Notes: generated by a model not told the origin, from the letters alone. Positions 1-9,235 are shown, numbered from the stretch's first letter. The stretch is 64,000 nt of DNA from Thermosediminibacter oceani DSM 16646 (GCF_000144645.1 NC_014377.1:868001-932000); one strand, 5' to 3'. Numbers and translations are program-made.

Positions 1-141
1 AGGACCATATTGATCCTGAAACTTTCCGGTTACAGCTACGAGGAAATAGCAGGAGTTCTGGGAGTAAAAAAGACTTCGGTGGGTACTCTCATAGCTAGGG
101 CTCAAAGGAGATTCAAAGAACTTTATGAAAAGGGGGTGTAA
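1..141 (+). CDS. ECF-type RNA polymerase sigma factor, C-terminal end (partial)
   Basis: The gene enters from the left edge; 46 codons remain before TAA. The translation contains GYSYEEIAGVLGV followed by KKTSVGTLIARAQRRFKELY. This is the helix-turn-helix of sigma-70 region 4, the part that reads the -35 element, and the spacing is typical of ECF sigma factors. It ends three bases before a zinc-finger anti-sigma gene, the usual sigma/anti-sigma pairing, which supports the call. Region 2 lies outside the window, so the subgroup cannot be given. Confidence 0.8.
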   Translation, partial: RTILILKLSGYSYEEIAGVLGVKKTSVGTLIARAQRRFKELYEKGV

Positions 142-144
142 CCT

Positions 145-1251
145 GTGTGTTATGATGAGGGAGTATTGCAGGCATTTATGGACGGTGAATTGAGTCGGGA
201 AGAAGAAAATGAGATAAGAGTCCACCTGGAAACCTGTAAGACCTGTACACAACAGGTGGGTGAATTGAAGGCCCTAAACGATTTCGCCCGAAGCAAACTC
301 GCCGTAGGCTTTAACCCCGGCGAGGAATATATCAAAAAGCGCTTTAAATACGTAATGATGAGGAAGGGAGTGTCGGATTTGGTGAGAAAGTACGGAAGAG
401 CCATCGCCGGTTTTGCGGCGGCATTGCTGGTTTCGTCGACGCTATGGTTTGCTCCCGTCAGGGATGCGGCGGCGGATTTTCTGAGCATATTCAGGATATC
501 GAAGGTCCAAGCTGTTAAAATCACTCTGGAAGACCTAGAGCACATTAAGCAACAGTTAAATGGAAGAGGGATAAGAGATATAGATCTAAAACAGTACGGT
601 AGAGTTAAAGCCACTGGTGGTGGCTTTGAAGAAGTCAAACCTGAGGAGATAGGTTTACTTCCTGAGAAAGTTGGCTTTAATTTCAGGTCGCTGAAGGCTC
701 CCGGAGGCTTTAAATTGGCTTCTGCTGCGCTGGAGAAACCCATGCGCATAGAAATTACTCCAAACGTGGCCAACATGAACAAGCTGATATCAACGCTGGG
801 AGGCACCAAACTGTTGCCGGAGGAACTGGATGGAAAAACCTTCGTCATAAACACCAAAGGTACTGTACAGCAGTACTTTATCCAAAATACTGCTAAAAGT
901 GAAGAATATAAATCCTTCTCTTTAACCCAGATGGGAGCTCCGAATATACAGGTTCCGGAGGGCGTGGACCTGGAGGCCGTCAGGCAGGCGGTGCTGGCGC
1001 TTCCTTTCCTGCCGGATAACCTGAGGGAGCAGCTTTACGGTATCGAGGACTGGAACACCACCGTACCGCTGCCCGTACCTGCAGAAGAAGTGGATACGGA
1101 AGAGATAATTGTTAACGGTAAACCCGGTCTTTTGATGAAAAAATCGTGGGGCTACAACGCCATTATATGGATCGACGGTGAGACGATTTTCAACATAGAG
1201 GGTAACCTGTCGCAGCAGGAATTACTTCAAATAGCAAGTCTTCTGAGGTGA
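145..1251 (+). CDS. Membrane anti-sigma factor with N-terminal zinc finger
   Basis: The 368-residue protein starts at GTG three bases after the sigma gene, with AGGGGG upstream. An H-x3-C-x2-C motif (H27, C31, C34) lies in a short N-terminal cytoplasmic domain of the anti-sigma zinc-finger type, which normally binds the partner sigma factor. One membrane helix follows at about residues 86-103. The rest, about 265 residues, would be outside the cell; its end resembles the DUF4367-like sensor domains found in Firmicute anti-sigma factors. The ABC exporter genes start four bases downstream, so the pair may control exporter expression; that is inference. The signal sensed is unknown. Confidence 0.8.
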   Translation: MCYDEGVLQAFMDGELSREEENEIRVHLETCKTCTQQVGELKALNDFARSKLAVGFNPGEEYIKKRFKYVMMRKGVSDLVRKYGRAIAGFAAALLVSSTLWFAPVRDAAADFLSIFRISKVQAVKITLEDLEHIKQQLNGRGIRDIDLKQYGRVKATGGGFEEVKPEEIGLLPEKVGFNFRSLKAPGGFKLASAALEKPMRIEITPNVANMNKLISTLGGTKLLPEELDGKTFVINTKGTVQQYFIQNTAKSEEYKSFSLTQMGAPNIQVPEGVDLEAVRQAVLALPFLPDNLREQLYGIEDWNTTVPLPVPAEEVDTEEIIVNGKPGLLMKKSWGYNAIIWIDGETIFNIEGNLSQQELLQIASLLR

Positions 1252-1255
1252 AGCC

Positions 1256-2182
1256 ATGGTCATAGAAACCTTTGGGCTTACAAAACAATACGGCGGAAAG
1301 GGCGGGTGCGTCGATATAAACCTAAAAGTCGAGCAAGGGGAAATCTTTGGATTCCTGGGGCCGAATGGTGCCGGCAAAAGTACACTGGTAAAAACTCTGG
1401 TGGGGCTTTTGCGCCCCACCTCCGGCACCGCCACCATCCTCGGGAGGCCCCTGGGGAATACAGAGGTGAAAGGTCGAATCGGCTACCTGCCCGAAAATTT
1501 CAGGTACCACGATTGGATGACTGGGCTTGAAGTTATGAGGTTTCACGCCGAGCTTTATAAAATGCCAAGGCCCGAGAGAAGAATAACAGAGCTGCTGGAA
1601 CTTGTAAGGCTTGCCGGGCACGAGAAAAAAAGGGTGGCCGGTTACAGCAAGGGAATGCAGCAGCGGTTGGGACTTGCGGTAGCCCTTCTGCCGGACCCGG
1701 AGCTCGTATTTCTCGACGAGCCCACTTCGGCCCTTGATCCCGTCGGGAGGGTAGAGATACGCGAGATAATAAGGGAACTGAAGAGCCGCGGGAAAACTAT
1801 TTTTTTAAACAGTCACCTCTTGAGCGAAGTGGAAATGGTGTGCGACAGAGTGGCAATAATCAACAAGGGTAGAATAATCACCCAGGGCAGTCTCAAAGAT
1901 ATGCTCTACTCGAGTTCGCATGTGGTGATAAGAACGGGAACTCCTGCGGCAGGACTCATCGAGGCTCTGTCGGTTGCTGCCGAAGAGATCGAACAGAGAG
2001 GTGAATTTATATCGCTGAAGGTGAAGCACAGGGAGGATATACCAACAATCGCCAGGATAATCGTGGAATCAGGGACACCCTTATACGAATTGAAGGTTGT
2101 CGGGGGATCTCTGGAGGAACTCTTTGTGAATTTGCTCCGGGGAGGGAAGACCGGTGATAACGGTAATGAAGTATTCGTTTAA
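1256..2182 (+). CDS. ABC transporter ATP-binding protein (CcmA/NosF-like)
   Basis: This 308-residue ATPase belongs to the ABC-2 exporter class. It shows a Walker A motif GPNGAGKST (35-43), a degenerate signature YSKGMQQR near 131-138, Walker B with LVFLDEPT near 151-158, and the switch histidine in NSHLLSEVE. A C-terminal extension of about 90 residues is typical of CcmA-type subunits. The gene overlaps the downstream permease by 29 bases, so the two are probably translationally coupled and form one exporter. The substrate cannot be read from the sequence; drug, peptide or copper-related roles are all known for this class. Confidence 0.88.
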   Translation: MVIETFGLTKQYGGKGGCVDINLKVEQGEIFGFLGPNGAGKSTLVKTLVGLLRPTSGTATILGRPLGNTEVKGRIGYLPENFRYHDWMTGLEVMRFHAELYKMPRPERRITELLELVRLAGHEKKRVAGYSKGMQQRLGLAVALLPDPELVFLDEPTSALDPVGRVEIREIIRELKSRGKTIFLNSHLLSEVEMVCDRVAIINKGRIITQGSLKDMLYSSSHVVIRTGTPAAGLIEALSVAAEEIEQRGEFISLKVKHREDIPTIARIIVESGTPLYELKVVGGSLEELFVNLLRGGKTGDNGNEVFV

Positions 2183-2996
2183 AGAAATGTTAAATAAAAG
2201 GGCGCTGCTGCTAGTAATAGTTCTTACCCTGGTCTTCCTGACCCTTTACGGGTACGGGCTTAAGGAGGCGTATAAAGATTTGCCCCGGTCTCCCGTTATT
2301 GCGGTTACACTTTCTTCACAACTCATTTCCATAGGCCTTTATTTCGCCGGACTCATAATCGCTTTCCTGGTAGTTTTATCGTCGGTTGGGGCGCTGTCCG
2401 CCGATATCGAAAGCGGTGTAATGCAGGCGGTGCTGGTAAAACCGGTAAAGCGATGGGAAATAGTTGTGGGGAAATTCCTAGGGATAGGGGCTATGATCTC
2501 CCTTTACGGCATTGTCCTTTTCTTCGCTATAATCTTTTTAAATAAATTCTTTGGAGCCAGGATGATTTTTTCCCCTTCAAATCTTTTTTACAGCGCGCTT
2601 TTGTTCATTTTAAGTCCCATTATTCTGCTTTCGGTTTCTTTATGGGGAAGTTCCCGGATGTCGACACTCAATACGGGCATTATGGTGGTTATGCTTTACG
2701 GGTTTGCGCTAATCGGGGGTTGGATGGAGCAGATAGGGTATTTGCTCTCCCGCAACGGGGGGAGCGCCCAGGGGCTTATAAATGCGGGTATAATATCGAG
2801 CCTGATACTGCCCATCGATGTGCTGTACCGGAAGATGAACTCGCTCTTATTTACAACGGACGGATTGAGCTTCACGGTCAATAATATTTTGGGTGGAGGG
2901 TATGAGCCCAGCATCGCAATGATGATCTACTCAGCGGTCTACCCGATTTTCATGCTATGGATGGCCGTGAGGCGATTTTCTTTCAGGGATATCTAG
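2154..2996 (+). CDS. ABC-2 type transporter permease
   Basis: This 280-residue integral membrane protein pairs with the preceding ATPase. About six hydrophobic segments are visible, the first near residues 19-35 and the last near 258-270, with a short charged loop (KPVKRWEIVVGK) after the second, as in NosY/ABC-2 permeases. The chosen start is GTG at 2154 inside the ATPase gene; an in-frame ATG at 2166 is also possible. A terminator follows the stop, so the sigma/anti-sigma/ABC group ends here. Confidence 0.82.
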   Translation: MITVMKYSFKEMLNKRALLLVIVLTLVFLTLYGYGLKEAYKDLPRSPVIAVTLSSQLISIGLYFAGLIIAFLVVLSSVGALSADIESGVMQAVLVKPVKRWEIVVGKFLGIGAMISLYGIVLFFAIIFLNKFFGARMIFSPSNLFYSALLFILSPIILLSVSLWGSSRMSTLNTGIMVVMLYGFALIGGWMEQIGYLLSRNGGSAQGLINAGIISSLILPIDVLYRKMNSLLFTTDGLSFTVNNILGGGYEPSIAMMIYSAVYPIFMLWMAVRRFSFRDI

Positions 2997-3016
2997 AATA
3001 ATAAAAAATGACGTTT

Positions 3017-3047
3017 AAAAGGATGCCTTATCCGGGCATCCTTTTTT
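3017..3047 (+). terminator. Rho-independent terminator after the ABC permease
   Basis: GGATGCC (3021-3027) pairs with GGCATCC (3035-3041) across a seven-base loop and is followed by six T. The A-tract just upstream extends the stem. Confidence 0.85.
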
Positions 3048-3109
3048 ACTTTTTCGGTCAAAATTCATTTTTTTTCGTCATAAAAATAGTTTAATAAGGG
3101 GGTGGGCTG

Positions 3110-4420
3110 GTGAAAGCGCGATATTACCTTTTGGTCGTAATGCTGGTAATCACCGTCTGGATCATGATATCCCGGTTAAACGGCGTTGTGATTGAACAGC
3201 TCAACGACACCGGGTTGGTCAGGATAACCGTAAATTTTTACGTGCCCGTAATACAGAGGGATGTGGAAGACAAAATTAACCTTGAGTCCGAAAGGCCGGG
3301 GATGGAGTTTTTAAAGACCATCCGCTGGATCGACGATAAAACTCTCGAGATATATGCTCTGGAAAAGGGACTTCCCCGGGGATTTAAGACAATGCTTTAT
3401 ATCGAGCCGCTGAAGACCGCGATACCCGGAATTTACAAGAGCGTGAAAGTTTATTACAGGGTAAATATACGACCATTTCTAACAGAGATTTCTTCACCGG
3501 TTCCCAGCAAAGGTCCCGTTATTTTGAGTTTCAGTACCCCGGTCAGCGGCGAGGAGCTTTCAAAATATCTCAGAGCCGATTTCGATTTTACCTTAAGGCC
3601 CTGCTACATACCGCTGGCAATAGAAAAACTATTCAGGGATAACAGCCGGTGGCAGGTGATCCCGCGGGAGCCTCTGGAACCCGGCAGGAGATACGGCATA
3701 AGATTTGACGGGGGCCGGAGCGGGATAACCGGCTTTAACAAGTGGTTCGAGGTGGCTGGAATTCCGAAAGTGGTATCTACTGCGCCCCGTGACGGCGAGA
3801 ACGATGTTATGCCGTATACGGTTCTTACCGTCAACTTTGATCAGGAAATGCAAGAGGTCAGCATAAAAGTGAGCAATATGACCGGCGATGTAAGGGTGAA
3901 CGGCAAAACTGCCGAGTTTAAGCCACATTCGGTTTTTATGCCGGGGAGAAGTTACGAAGTCACGGTTCAGGGTAAGTCTGTGTACGGTGAAAAGCTGAAA
4001 CCCTATAATTTCAAATTTGTCACAAAGGATATGGGAGATAGATTATGGGTGGAGGTGAACCTGAGGAGCCTGCAGAAGGTAATGGTTTACAGGGGCGACA
4101 AAATAGTAAAGACGATGCTGGCTTCGGGGGGTAGGCCTGGACCCGAGACGGAGACACCGCTGGGGTACTTTACTATAAAAGACAGGGGAGTCCGTTTCTG
4201 GTCGGAGAGGTTCGGCCAAGGGGCATTTTACTGGGTGAGGATAAAAGACAATTATCTTTTTCATTCGATGCCCAGGGACAGGGACTGGAATCTCATCCGG
4301 GAAGAATACGAAAAGCTGGGTATACCTGCCAGCCACGGTTGTATAAGGTTAAAGGACGAAGATGCCAAGTGGTTTTACGAAAACATCCCGGAAGGCGCCC
4401 TCGTGATAATCCACGATTGA
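3110..4420 (+). CDS. L,D-transpeptidase (YkuD domain) with Ig-like repeat
   Basis: The 436-residue envelope protein has an N-terminal signal anchor (about residues 4-20). Next come beta-rich, Big_5-like segments, one opening near STAPRDGENDV, and a C-terminal YkuD domain from about residue 300. The catalytic signature is complete: H385 in HSMPRDRD and the SHGCIRL motif with C411. Such enzymes form 3-3 peptidoglycan cross-links or attach proteins through a cysteine acyl-enzyme. The GTG start sits behind AAGGGGG. spmA begins 26 bases downstream, so a spore cortex or sporulation role is plausible, but this is inferred from context only. Confidence 0.88.
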   Translation: MKARYYLLVVMLVITVWIMISRLNGVVIEQLNDTGLVRITVNFYVPVIQRDVEDKINLESERPGMEFLKTIRWIDDKTLEIYALEKGLPRGFKTMLYIEPLKTAIPGIYKSVKVYYRVNIRPFLTEISSPVPSKGPVILSFSTPVSGEELSKYLRADFDFTLRPCYIPLAIEKLFRDNSRWQVIPREPLEPGRRYGIRFDGGRSGITGFNKWFEVAGIPKVVSTAPRDGENDVMPYTVLTVNFDQEMQEVSIKVSNMTGDVRVNGKTAEFKPHSVFMPGRSYEVTVQGKSVYGEKLKPYNFKFVTKDMGDRLWVEVNLRSLQKVMVYRGDKIVKTMLASGGRPGPETETPLGYFTIKDRGVRFWSERFGQGAFYWVRIKDNYLFHSMPRDRDWNLIREEYEKLGIPASHGCIRLKDEDAKWFYENIPEGALVIIHD

Positions 4421-4446
4421 TTAGATTTAAAAAAGGAGGTAGGCCG

Positions 4447-5040
4447 GTGAACGGGGTTTTTTCTTTTTTCATACTCGGAGGCATATTTGTGGCGGCTTTA
4501 AATGGAAAGCTTGACTCGATAACTCCCGCTGTCATGGCTTCGACAGAAAGCGCCGTTCAAAGGGCTATAAGCCTTATGGGTATTGTAAGCCTATGGCTGG
4601 GGGTGGCCCGGGTTGCGGAGGCCTCCGGCCTAATAGACCGGATGAGCCGGATTATAGCACCACTTTTCGCCTGGTTGTTTCCATCGATACCCAAGGGACA
4701 TCCGGCTTTAGGCTGTATTTTGATGAACCTGAGCGCCAACATGTTGGGATTCGGCAATGCGGCCACTCCTTTCGGGCTCAAAGCAATGAAAGAACTGCAA
4801 AAACTCAACCGCCACCCCGATACGGCTACGGAAGCCATGTGCACCTTTCTTGCAATTAACACATCCGGCGTAACTCTGGTACCCGCCACAATAATTGCCC
4901 TTAGGGCTTCGGCAGGTTCCAAGAATCCGTCCGAGGTAGTAGGGACGATCCTTTTCGCCACCATATGTTCAACTCTTGCTGCAATTGCCCTAGATTACGT
5001 CATGAGAATTTTAAACAGGAAAAGAAGCTTTTGGGGGTGA
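4447..5040 (+). CDS. spmA: Spore maturation protein A
   Basis: The 197-residue membrane protein matches SpmA in length and in motifs such as LNMSANMLG-like LMNLSANMLGFGNAATP and the conserved NTSGVTLVP stretch. SpmA and SpmB contain the gate domain of nucleoside-transporter-like proteins, and in Bacillus they are needed for spore core dehydration and heat resistance. The GTG at 4447 is preferred because AAAAAAGGAGGT lies just upstream; the open frame extends further left but has no ribosome site there. It lies between the L,D-transpeptidase and spmB, probably in one operon. Confidence 0.9.
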   Translation: MNGVFSFFILGGIFVAALNGKLDSITPAVMASTESAVQRAISLMGIVSLWLGVARVAEASGLIDRMSRIIAPLFAWLFPSIPKGHPALGCILMNLSANMLGFGNAATPFGLKAMKELQKLNRHPDTATEAMCTFLAINTSGVTLVPATIIALRASAGSKNPSEVVGTILFATICSTLAAIALDYVMRILNRKRSFWG

Positions 5041-5045
5041 ACGGC

Positions 5046-5576
5046 GTGACGGGTGAAATGTCGGGGTTTTCGTGGGTCATCCCCTTTATAATTTCTGCGG
5101 TTTTTCTCCACGGGATCATCAGGAAGGTAAGGGTATTCGAAGTGTTCGTGGAAGGAGCTTGGGAAGGTATTTTAATGGCCATAAAGCTCATTCCTTACTT
5201 GATAGGCATATATGTAGCCATCGGCATATTTCGGGAGTCAGGAGCCGTCGACCTTATGGTAAAAGTCCTTTACCCAATGGTCTCCTTTTTCGAAGTTCCG
5301 GCTGACGCTCTTTTACTGTCTATAGTTAGAAGCCTCTCGGGACCGGCTGCACTGGGGATGATGCTGGAGACCTTCGATGCCCACGGTCCTGATTCCTTTA
5401 TAGGAAGGCTTGCATCGACGCTGGTCGGTTCCAACGACACTACCTTTTACATAATAGCAGTTTACTTCGGTTCCGTGGGGATCAGAAAGACGAGGTATGC
5501 TATTCCCGTGGGACTGTTTGCGGATTTCGTCAGCTTTGTGGCATCGGTGTACATAGTCAGAAAGGTGTTCGGATAA
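5046..5576 (+). CDS. spmB: Spore maturation protein B
   Basis: This 176-residue multi-pass membrane protein is the partner of SpmA. It has the conserved segments IPYLIGIYVAIGIFRESGA and VGSNDTTFYIIAVYFGSVG, both characteristic of SpmB. The GTG at 5046 lies five bases after the spmA stop; the GGGGGT that ends spmA serves as ribosome site. An ATG at 5058 is a weaker alternative. Length agrees with the family (about 175-180). It probably acts with SpmA in the developing spore membrane to lower core water content. Confidence 0.9.
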   Translation: MTGEMSGFSWVIPFIISAVFLHGIIRKVRVFEVFVEGAWEGILMAIKLIPYLIGIYVAIGIFRESGAVDLMVKVLYPMVSFFEVPADALLLSIVRSLSGPAALGMMLETFDAHGPDSFIGRLASTLVGSNDTTFYIIAVYFGSVGIRKTRYAIPVGLFADFVSFVASVYIVRKVFG

Positions 5577-5663
5577 AATGTTTACGCGATATTATTAAGA
5601 CATAAACCCCAAGACTCGGGAATAAATTTTAAAGTGTATAAGTTACCTGATGGAGGGTGAAAA

Positions 5664-8303
5664 ATGCTGGACTCTTTGGGCACAGATCTTAGCAGAGGTT
5701 TATCCAGTCGGGAAATACCTCTGAAGAAAAAACTATTCGGGGAAAATCAATTAAAGGAATTCAGGACAACTCCACCGCTTGCCATCTTCTTAAACCAGTT
5801 TAAGGACACGATAACCCTGGTGCTGTTGGGTGCCACTTTAATATCCGCTTATCTGGGGGAAATAGCCGATGCCGTAGCCATCACGGCAATAGTAATCTTA
5901 AACGGCATAATGGGTTTCGTCCAGGAGTACAGGACCGAAAAATCCCTCCAGGCCCTCAGGGAAATGACGGCGCCGACCGCCAGGGTTCTGAGAGATGGGA
6001 AAATCACGGTTATACCCGCCAGAGACGTGGTGCCCGGAGACGTAGTGATTCTGGAAAGCGGGGATATAGTACCGGCCGACGGAGAACTCTTCGAGGCGGA
6101 AAATCTCAAAATAGACGAGTCGGTGCTGACCGGGGAATCAGTGCCGGTGGAGAAGTCAGCGGAAAGCCGGGACCAGGAAGGTCTGAAAATTCATAGGTCC
6201 AACCTGGTATTTATGGGGACTATGGTAGTGAGCGGCCGGGGTAAAATGCTGGTGACCCAAATAGGTATGGGTACCGAAATGGGCAAAATCGCCGGAATGA
6301 TAGAAGAGATAGAAGAGGAACAGACGCCCCTTCAAAAGCGCCTGGATCACCTGGGCAAACAGCTGGTGGTTATCTGCCTTGCTATATGCGTTATAGTCGC
6401 CCTGCTCGGGGTTATAAGAGGGGAAAACCTGTATGACATGTTCCTGTTCGGCGTGAGTCTTGCCGTAGCTGCGATTCCCGAGGGGCTCCCGGCCGTGGTG
6501 ACCATGGTTCTCACGCTGGGCGTCCAGAGAATGGTTAAAAAGAATGTGCTCATCAGGAAGCTGACAGCTGTGGAGACTCTCGGATGCGCCACGGTCATCT
6601 GCAGCGACAAGACCGGTACTTTAACTGAAAACAAGATGACCGTTAGAAAAATATACGTTGATGACGGGATACTGACGGTTACGGGGAGCGGCTACAGGCT
6701 CGAAGGCGATTTTGTGACACAGGATGGCAGGCTGCTCCGGGACCTGCCGCACGGACTTAAAAAACTGCTCGAAATATCGGTTTCATGTAATAACGCGGAA
6801 CTGACCGAACCCAAAGCGGGTCTTTTAGGAAAGTTTTTAAAATCCAGGGAAGTTATCCCTTCCGGTGACCCCACGGAAGCCGCACTGCTGGTGGCAGCGG
6901 CCAAGGCGAATATACTAAAGAGCGATGTGGAAAAAGCCTATCGAAGGATTAAAGAAATTCCCTTTGACTCCGAACGGAAATGCATGTCGGTACTCGTAAA
7001 GTCGAGGAGGGGAGAACTGTTCCTATTTACTAAAGGGGCCGTCGATGTAGTGCTCGGCTTATGCGATGGAATTGAGGTAAACGGAAAGCTAAAGGAAATT
7101 ACCGATGCCGATAAAAAGAAAATCATAGAAATCAACGAGGATATGGGCAGAGAAGCTCTCAGGGTTCTCGCCTTTGCTTACAAAAAGGTGAATCTGGCGC
7201 AGACTTCAGATACTAACCTTGAGCGAAACCTGATATTTGTAGGTCTAATCGGCATGATCGACCCTCCAAGACCTGAAGCGAAAGTTGCTGTAGAAAAGTG
7301 TTTTTCGGCTGGTATAAGACCCGTGATGATCACCGGTGACCATCGGGCCACGGCCTTGGCAGTGGCGCGGGAGCTCAACATAACGAGCGAAGGGGGTAAA
7401 ATTCTTACCGGGCAGGAGCTCGACGATATGTCCGAAACCGACTTTTTAAATTGCGTTGACGACGTTTCCGTATACGCCCGGGTGACCCCGAAGCATAAGC
7501 TCAGGATTGTGCGGGCTCTGAAGAAAAAAGGCCACGTGGTGGCGATGACCGGCGATGGAGTAAACGACGCCCCTGCGGTTAAGGAAGCCGATATAGGCAT
7601 ATCGATGGGCAGGAACGGTACCGATGTGACTAAGGAAGCTTCGGCCATGATCCTAATGGACGACAACTTCGCCAGCATCGTCGCTGCTGTGGAAGAAGGC
7701 CGCATAATCTACGATAACATCCGTAAATTCATACGTTATCTGCTCTCGTGCAATACCGGAGAAGTTCTGACAATGCTTTGGGCGTCGCTTCTTGGACTTC
7801 CCATACCCCTACTTCCCATACAGGTTCTCTGGATGAACCTTATGACCGATGGACTGCCGGCAATAGCCCTGGGTGCTGACCCGCCGGAGAAGGATGTCAT
7901 GAGCCGCAAGCCGCGGCAAAAAAACGAGAGCATTTTTTCGAGGGGCATGGGGCGCAGGATATTTTACAGGGGATTTTTGATAAGCCTGGCTACCATAGCC
8001 GCATACCTGATATCCAATCATTACGGGCATGGGGATCTGTCGTTTGCCAGGACCGTTGCCTTCTGTACCCTGATAGTTTCCCAACTGATTTTTTCTTTCG
8101 AGTGCAGGTCGGAGAGCGCAGCCGTATGGGAACAGAATCCGTTCTCTAACCTGTACCTGACGCTGGCTGTCGTATGTTCGGCAGCGATGCTTTTCGGGGT
8201 TGTATACATACCAGAGCTGCAGGCTATATTCCGGACCGTACCCCTTAATGAGGAAGTGTGGCTATTGATCCTGGCCTTGGCTGGTTTAGGCGCTGTCTTA
8301 TGA
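5664..8303 (+). CDS. P-type calcium-transporting ATPase (SERCA/PMR1-like)
   Basis: The 879-residue P2-type ATPase should move Ca2+ (possibly Mn2+) out of the cytoplasm. The actuator loop TGES is present (LTGESVPVEK). The transmembrane ion-site motif PEGLP is followed by the phosphorylation motif DKTGTLTENKMTV with D315, and by the hinge TGDGVNDAP. The N-terminal cation-ATPase domain and about ten membrane helices are recognisable. The ATG at 5664 follows GGAGGGTG. The protein stops right at the end of the last helix, without the short basic tail common in relatives such as YloB, so it is slightly short at the C terminus. It appears to be monocistronic. Confidence 0.9.
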   Translation: MLDSLGTDLSRGLSSREIPLKKKLFGENQLKEFRTTPPLAIFLNQFKDTITLVLLGATLISAYLGEIADAVAITAIVILNGIMGFVQEYRTEKSLQALREMTAPTARVLRDGKITVIPARDVVPGDVVILESGDIVPADGELFEAENLKIDESVLTGESVPVEKSAESRDQEGLKIHRSNLVFMGTMVVSGRGKMLVTQIGMGTEMGKIAGMIEEIEEEQTPLQKRLDHLGKQLVVICLAICVIVALLGVIRGENLYDMFLFGVSLAVAAIPEGLPAVVTMVLTLGVQRMVKKNVLIRKLTAVETLGCATVICSDKTGTLTENKMTVRKIYVDDGILTVTGSGYRLEGDFVTQDGRLLRDLPHGLKKLLEISVSCNNAELTEPKAGLLGKFLKSREVIPSGDPTEAALLVAAAKANILKSDVEKAYRRIKEIPFDSERKCMSVLVKSRRGELFLFTKGAVDVVLGLCDGIEVNGKLKEITDADKKKIIEINEDMGREALRVLAFAYKKVNLAQTSDTNLERNLIFVGLIGMIDPPRPEAKVAVEKCFSAGIRPVMITGDHRATALAVARELNITSEGGKILTGQELDDMSETDFLNCVDDVSVYARVTPKHKLRIVRALKKKGHVVAMTGDGVNDAPAVKEADIGISMGRNGTDVTKEASAMILMDDNFASIVAAVEEGRIIYDNIRKFIRYLLSCNTGEVLTMLWASLLGLPIPLLPIQVLWMNLMTDGLPAIALGADPPEKDVMSRKPRQKNESIFSRGMGRRIFYRGFLISLATIAAYLISNHYGHGDLSFARTVAFCTLIVSQLIFSFECRSESAAVWEQNPFSNLYLTLAVVCSAAMLFGVVYIPELQAIFRTVPLNEEVWLLILALAGLGAVL

Positions 8304-8393
8304 GTAAAATATAAATTTTTTTAGAAAATGAAAAGGAATTTTAAAATTTTTGTGGAAATTATATAGTAAAAGCGGCCAGGAGGTTGTTATAAT

Positions 8394-8702
8394 ATGATTA
8401 AAGATCTAGAGTTCAGCATAAATCTCTACACTGAAGGGGAGAAGTTCTTCGATGTCTTAAAAACCATTATAAGAGATTCGAAAAAGTCCCAATGGCCTCA
8501 CGAAAGGGAAAGAGCGGTATATGCAAAGGAATTGTTTAAAAGAGCTCTTGACACTTTTGAGGAGGCCATTCTTGTTGCAGAGAACAAGGTGGAAGAAGGC
8601 CTCCATATCGAACAGGACCTTAAAATAATAAAAGAGCTGAAAGAGAAGCGCGACTACTGGAAAACAAAGCTGGAAGAGGTTGCCTGCGTTTCCCACAGTT
8701 AA
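8394..8702 (+). CDS. Hypothetical protein, 102 residues, alpha-helical
   Basis: I do not recognise this protein. It is small, charged and predicted almost wholly helical, with Lys/Glu-rich heptad-like stretches (residues 55-92) and no membrane segment or metal motif. AGGAGGTTGTTAT precedes the ATG, so translation is well supported. It ends 19 bases before the macro-domain gene and is probably cotranscribed with it. A role linked to ADP-ribose would be speculation. Confidence 0.6.
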   Translation: MIKDLEFSINLYTEGEKFFDVLKTIIRDSKKSQWPHERERAVYAKELFKRALDTFEEAILVAENKVEEGLHIEQDLKIIKELKEKRDYWKTKLEEVACVSHS

Positions 8703-8721
8703 TCTGATCGGAGGTGGTAAT

Positions 8722-9198
8722 GTGAAAGTCGTTATAGGGGATATAACCAAGGCCGAGGCGGATGTTATCGTAAATGCTGCCAACGGTTTGGGCCCGATGG
8801 GCGGAGGTGTCGCCCTCGCCATTAAAAAGGCCGGCGGCAAGGTCATAGAAGATGAGGCTATAAGAATCTGCAAGGAGACGGACCCGCGGCCGGGCGACGT
8901 TTACGTCACTACCGCCGGGGGCTTAAGAGCAAAATACATTTTTCATGCGGTTACGATGAAAAGACCTGCAGAGCCCTCCAGTGTAGAGATCGTTAGAAAA
9001 TGCCTCCAATCGCTGCTTGAAAAGGCCAGGCAAATGGGAATAAAATCCATGGTTTTGCCGGCGTTGGCCACCGGTGTCGGAGGTGTTCCCAAAAAGGATG
9101 TAGCCCGGGTTTACAGAGAGATCCTGGGAGAAGTAAAGGATATAGACATAACGGTTATGGACATAAGCGGGGATTTCATCAAATATCTCGAAGGATAA
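8722..9198 (+). CDS. Macro domain protein (ADP-ribose binding / deacylation)
   Basis: This is a single-domain protein of 158 residues. The macro-fold signature is clear: GDITKAEADVIVNAAN at the N terminus, the GGGVALAIKKAGG loop, then the later conserved strand-loop LPALATGVGG, which lines the ADP-ribose pocket. Such proteins bind ADP-ribose, remove it from proteins, or hydrolyse O-acetyl-ADP-ribose. The GTG at 8722 behind GGAGGTGGTAAT gives the usual MKVVIGDI start; the longer open frame overlaps the upstream gene and lacks an SD. The target is unknown. A broken ADP-ribosylglycohydrolase gene lies about 6.4 kb downstream. Confidence 0.87.
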   Translation: MKVVIGDITKAEADVIVNAANGLGPMGGGVALAIKKAGGKVIEDEAIRICKETDPRPGDVYVTTAGGLRAKYIFHAVTMKRPAEPSSVEIVRKCLQSLLEKARQMGIKSMVLPALATGVGGVPKKDVARVYREILGEVKDIDITVMDISGDFIKYLEG

Positions 9199-9202
9199 TT
9201 TT

Positions 9203-9235
9203 AAAAGACGCCTTTTTATATAAAGGGCCTCTTTT
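9203..9235 (+). terminator. Likely terminator after the macro-domain gene
   Basis: AAAAGA (9203-9208) pairs with TCTTTT (9230-9235), and GCCTTT pairs with AAAGGGC with one bulge. The stem is imperfect and its descending arm supplies the T-rich stretch. Confidence 0.5.

Noticed and set aside
150-857. A 235-codon minus-strand frame opposite the anti-sigma gene.
   Set aside because: The plus strand encodes a coherent zinc-finger anti-sigma factor; the minus frame is Ser-rich filler.
7178-7705. A 175-codon minus-strand frame inside the P-type ATPase gene.
   Set aside because: Antisense of the conserved hinge and phosphorylation domains, with no independent start signal.
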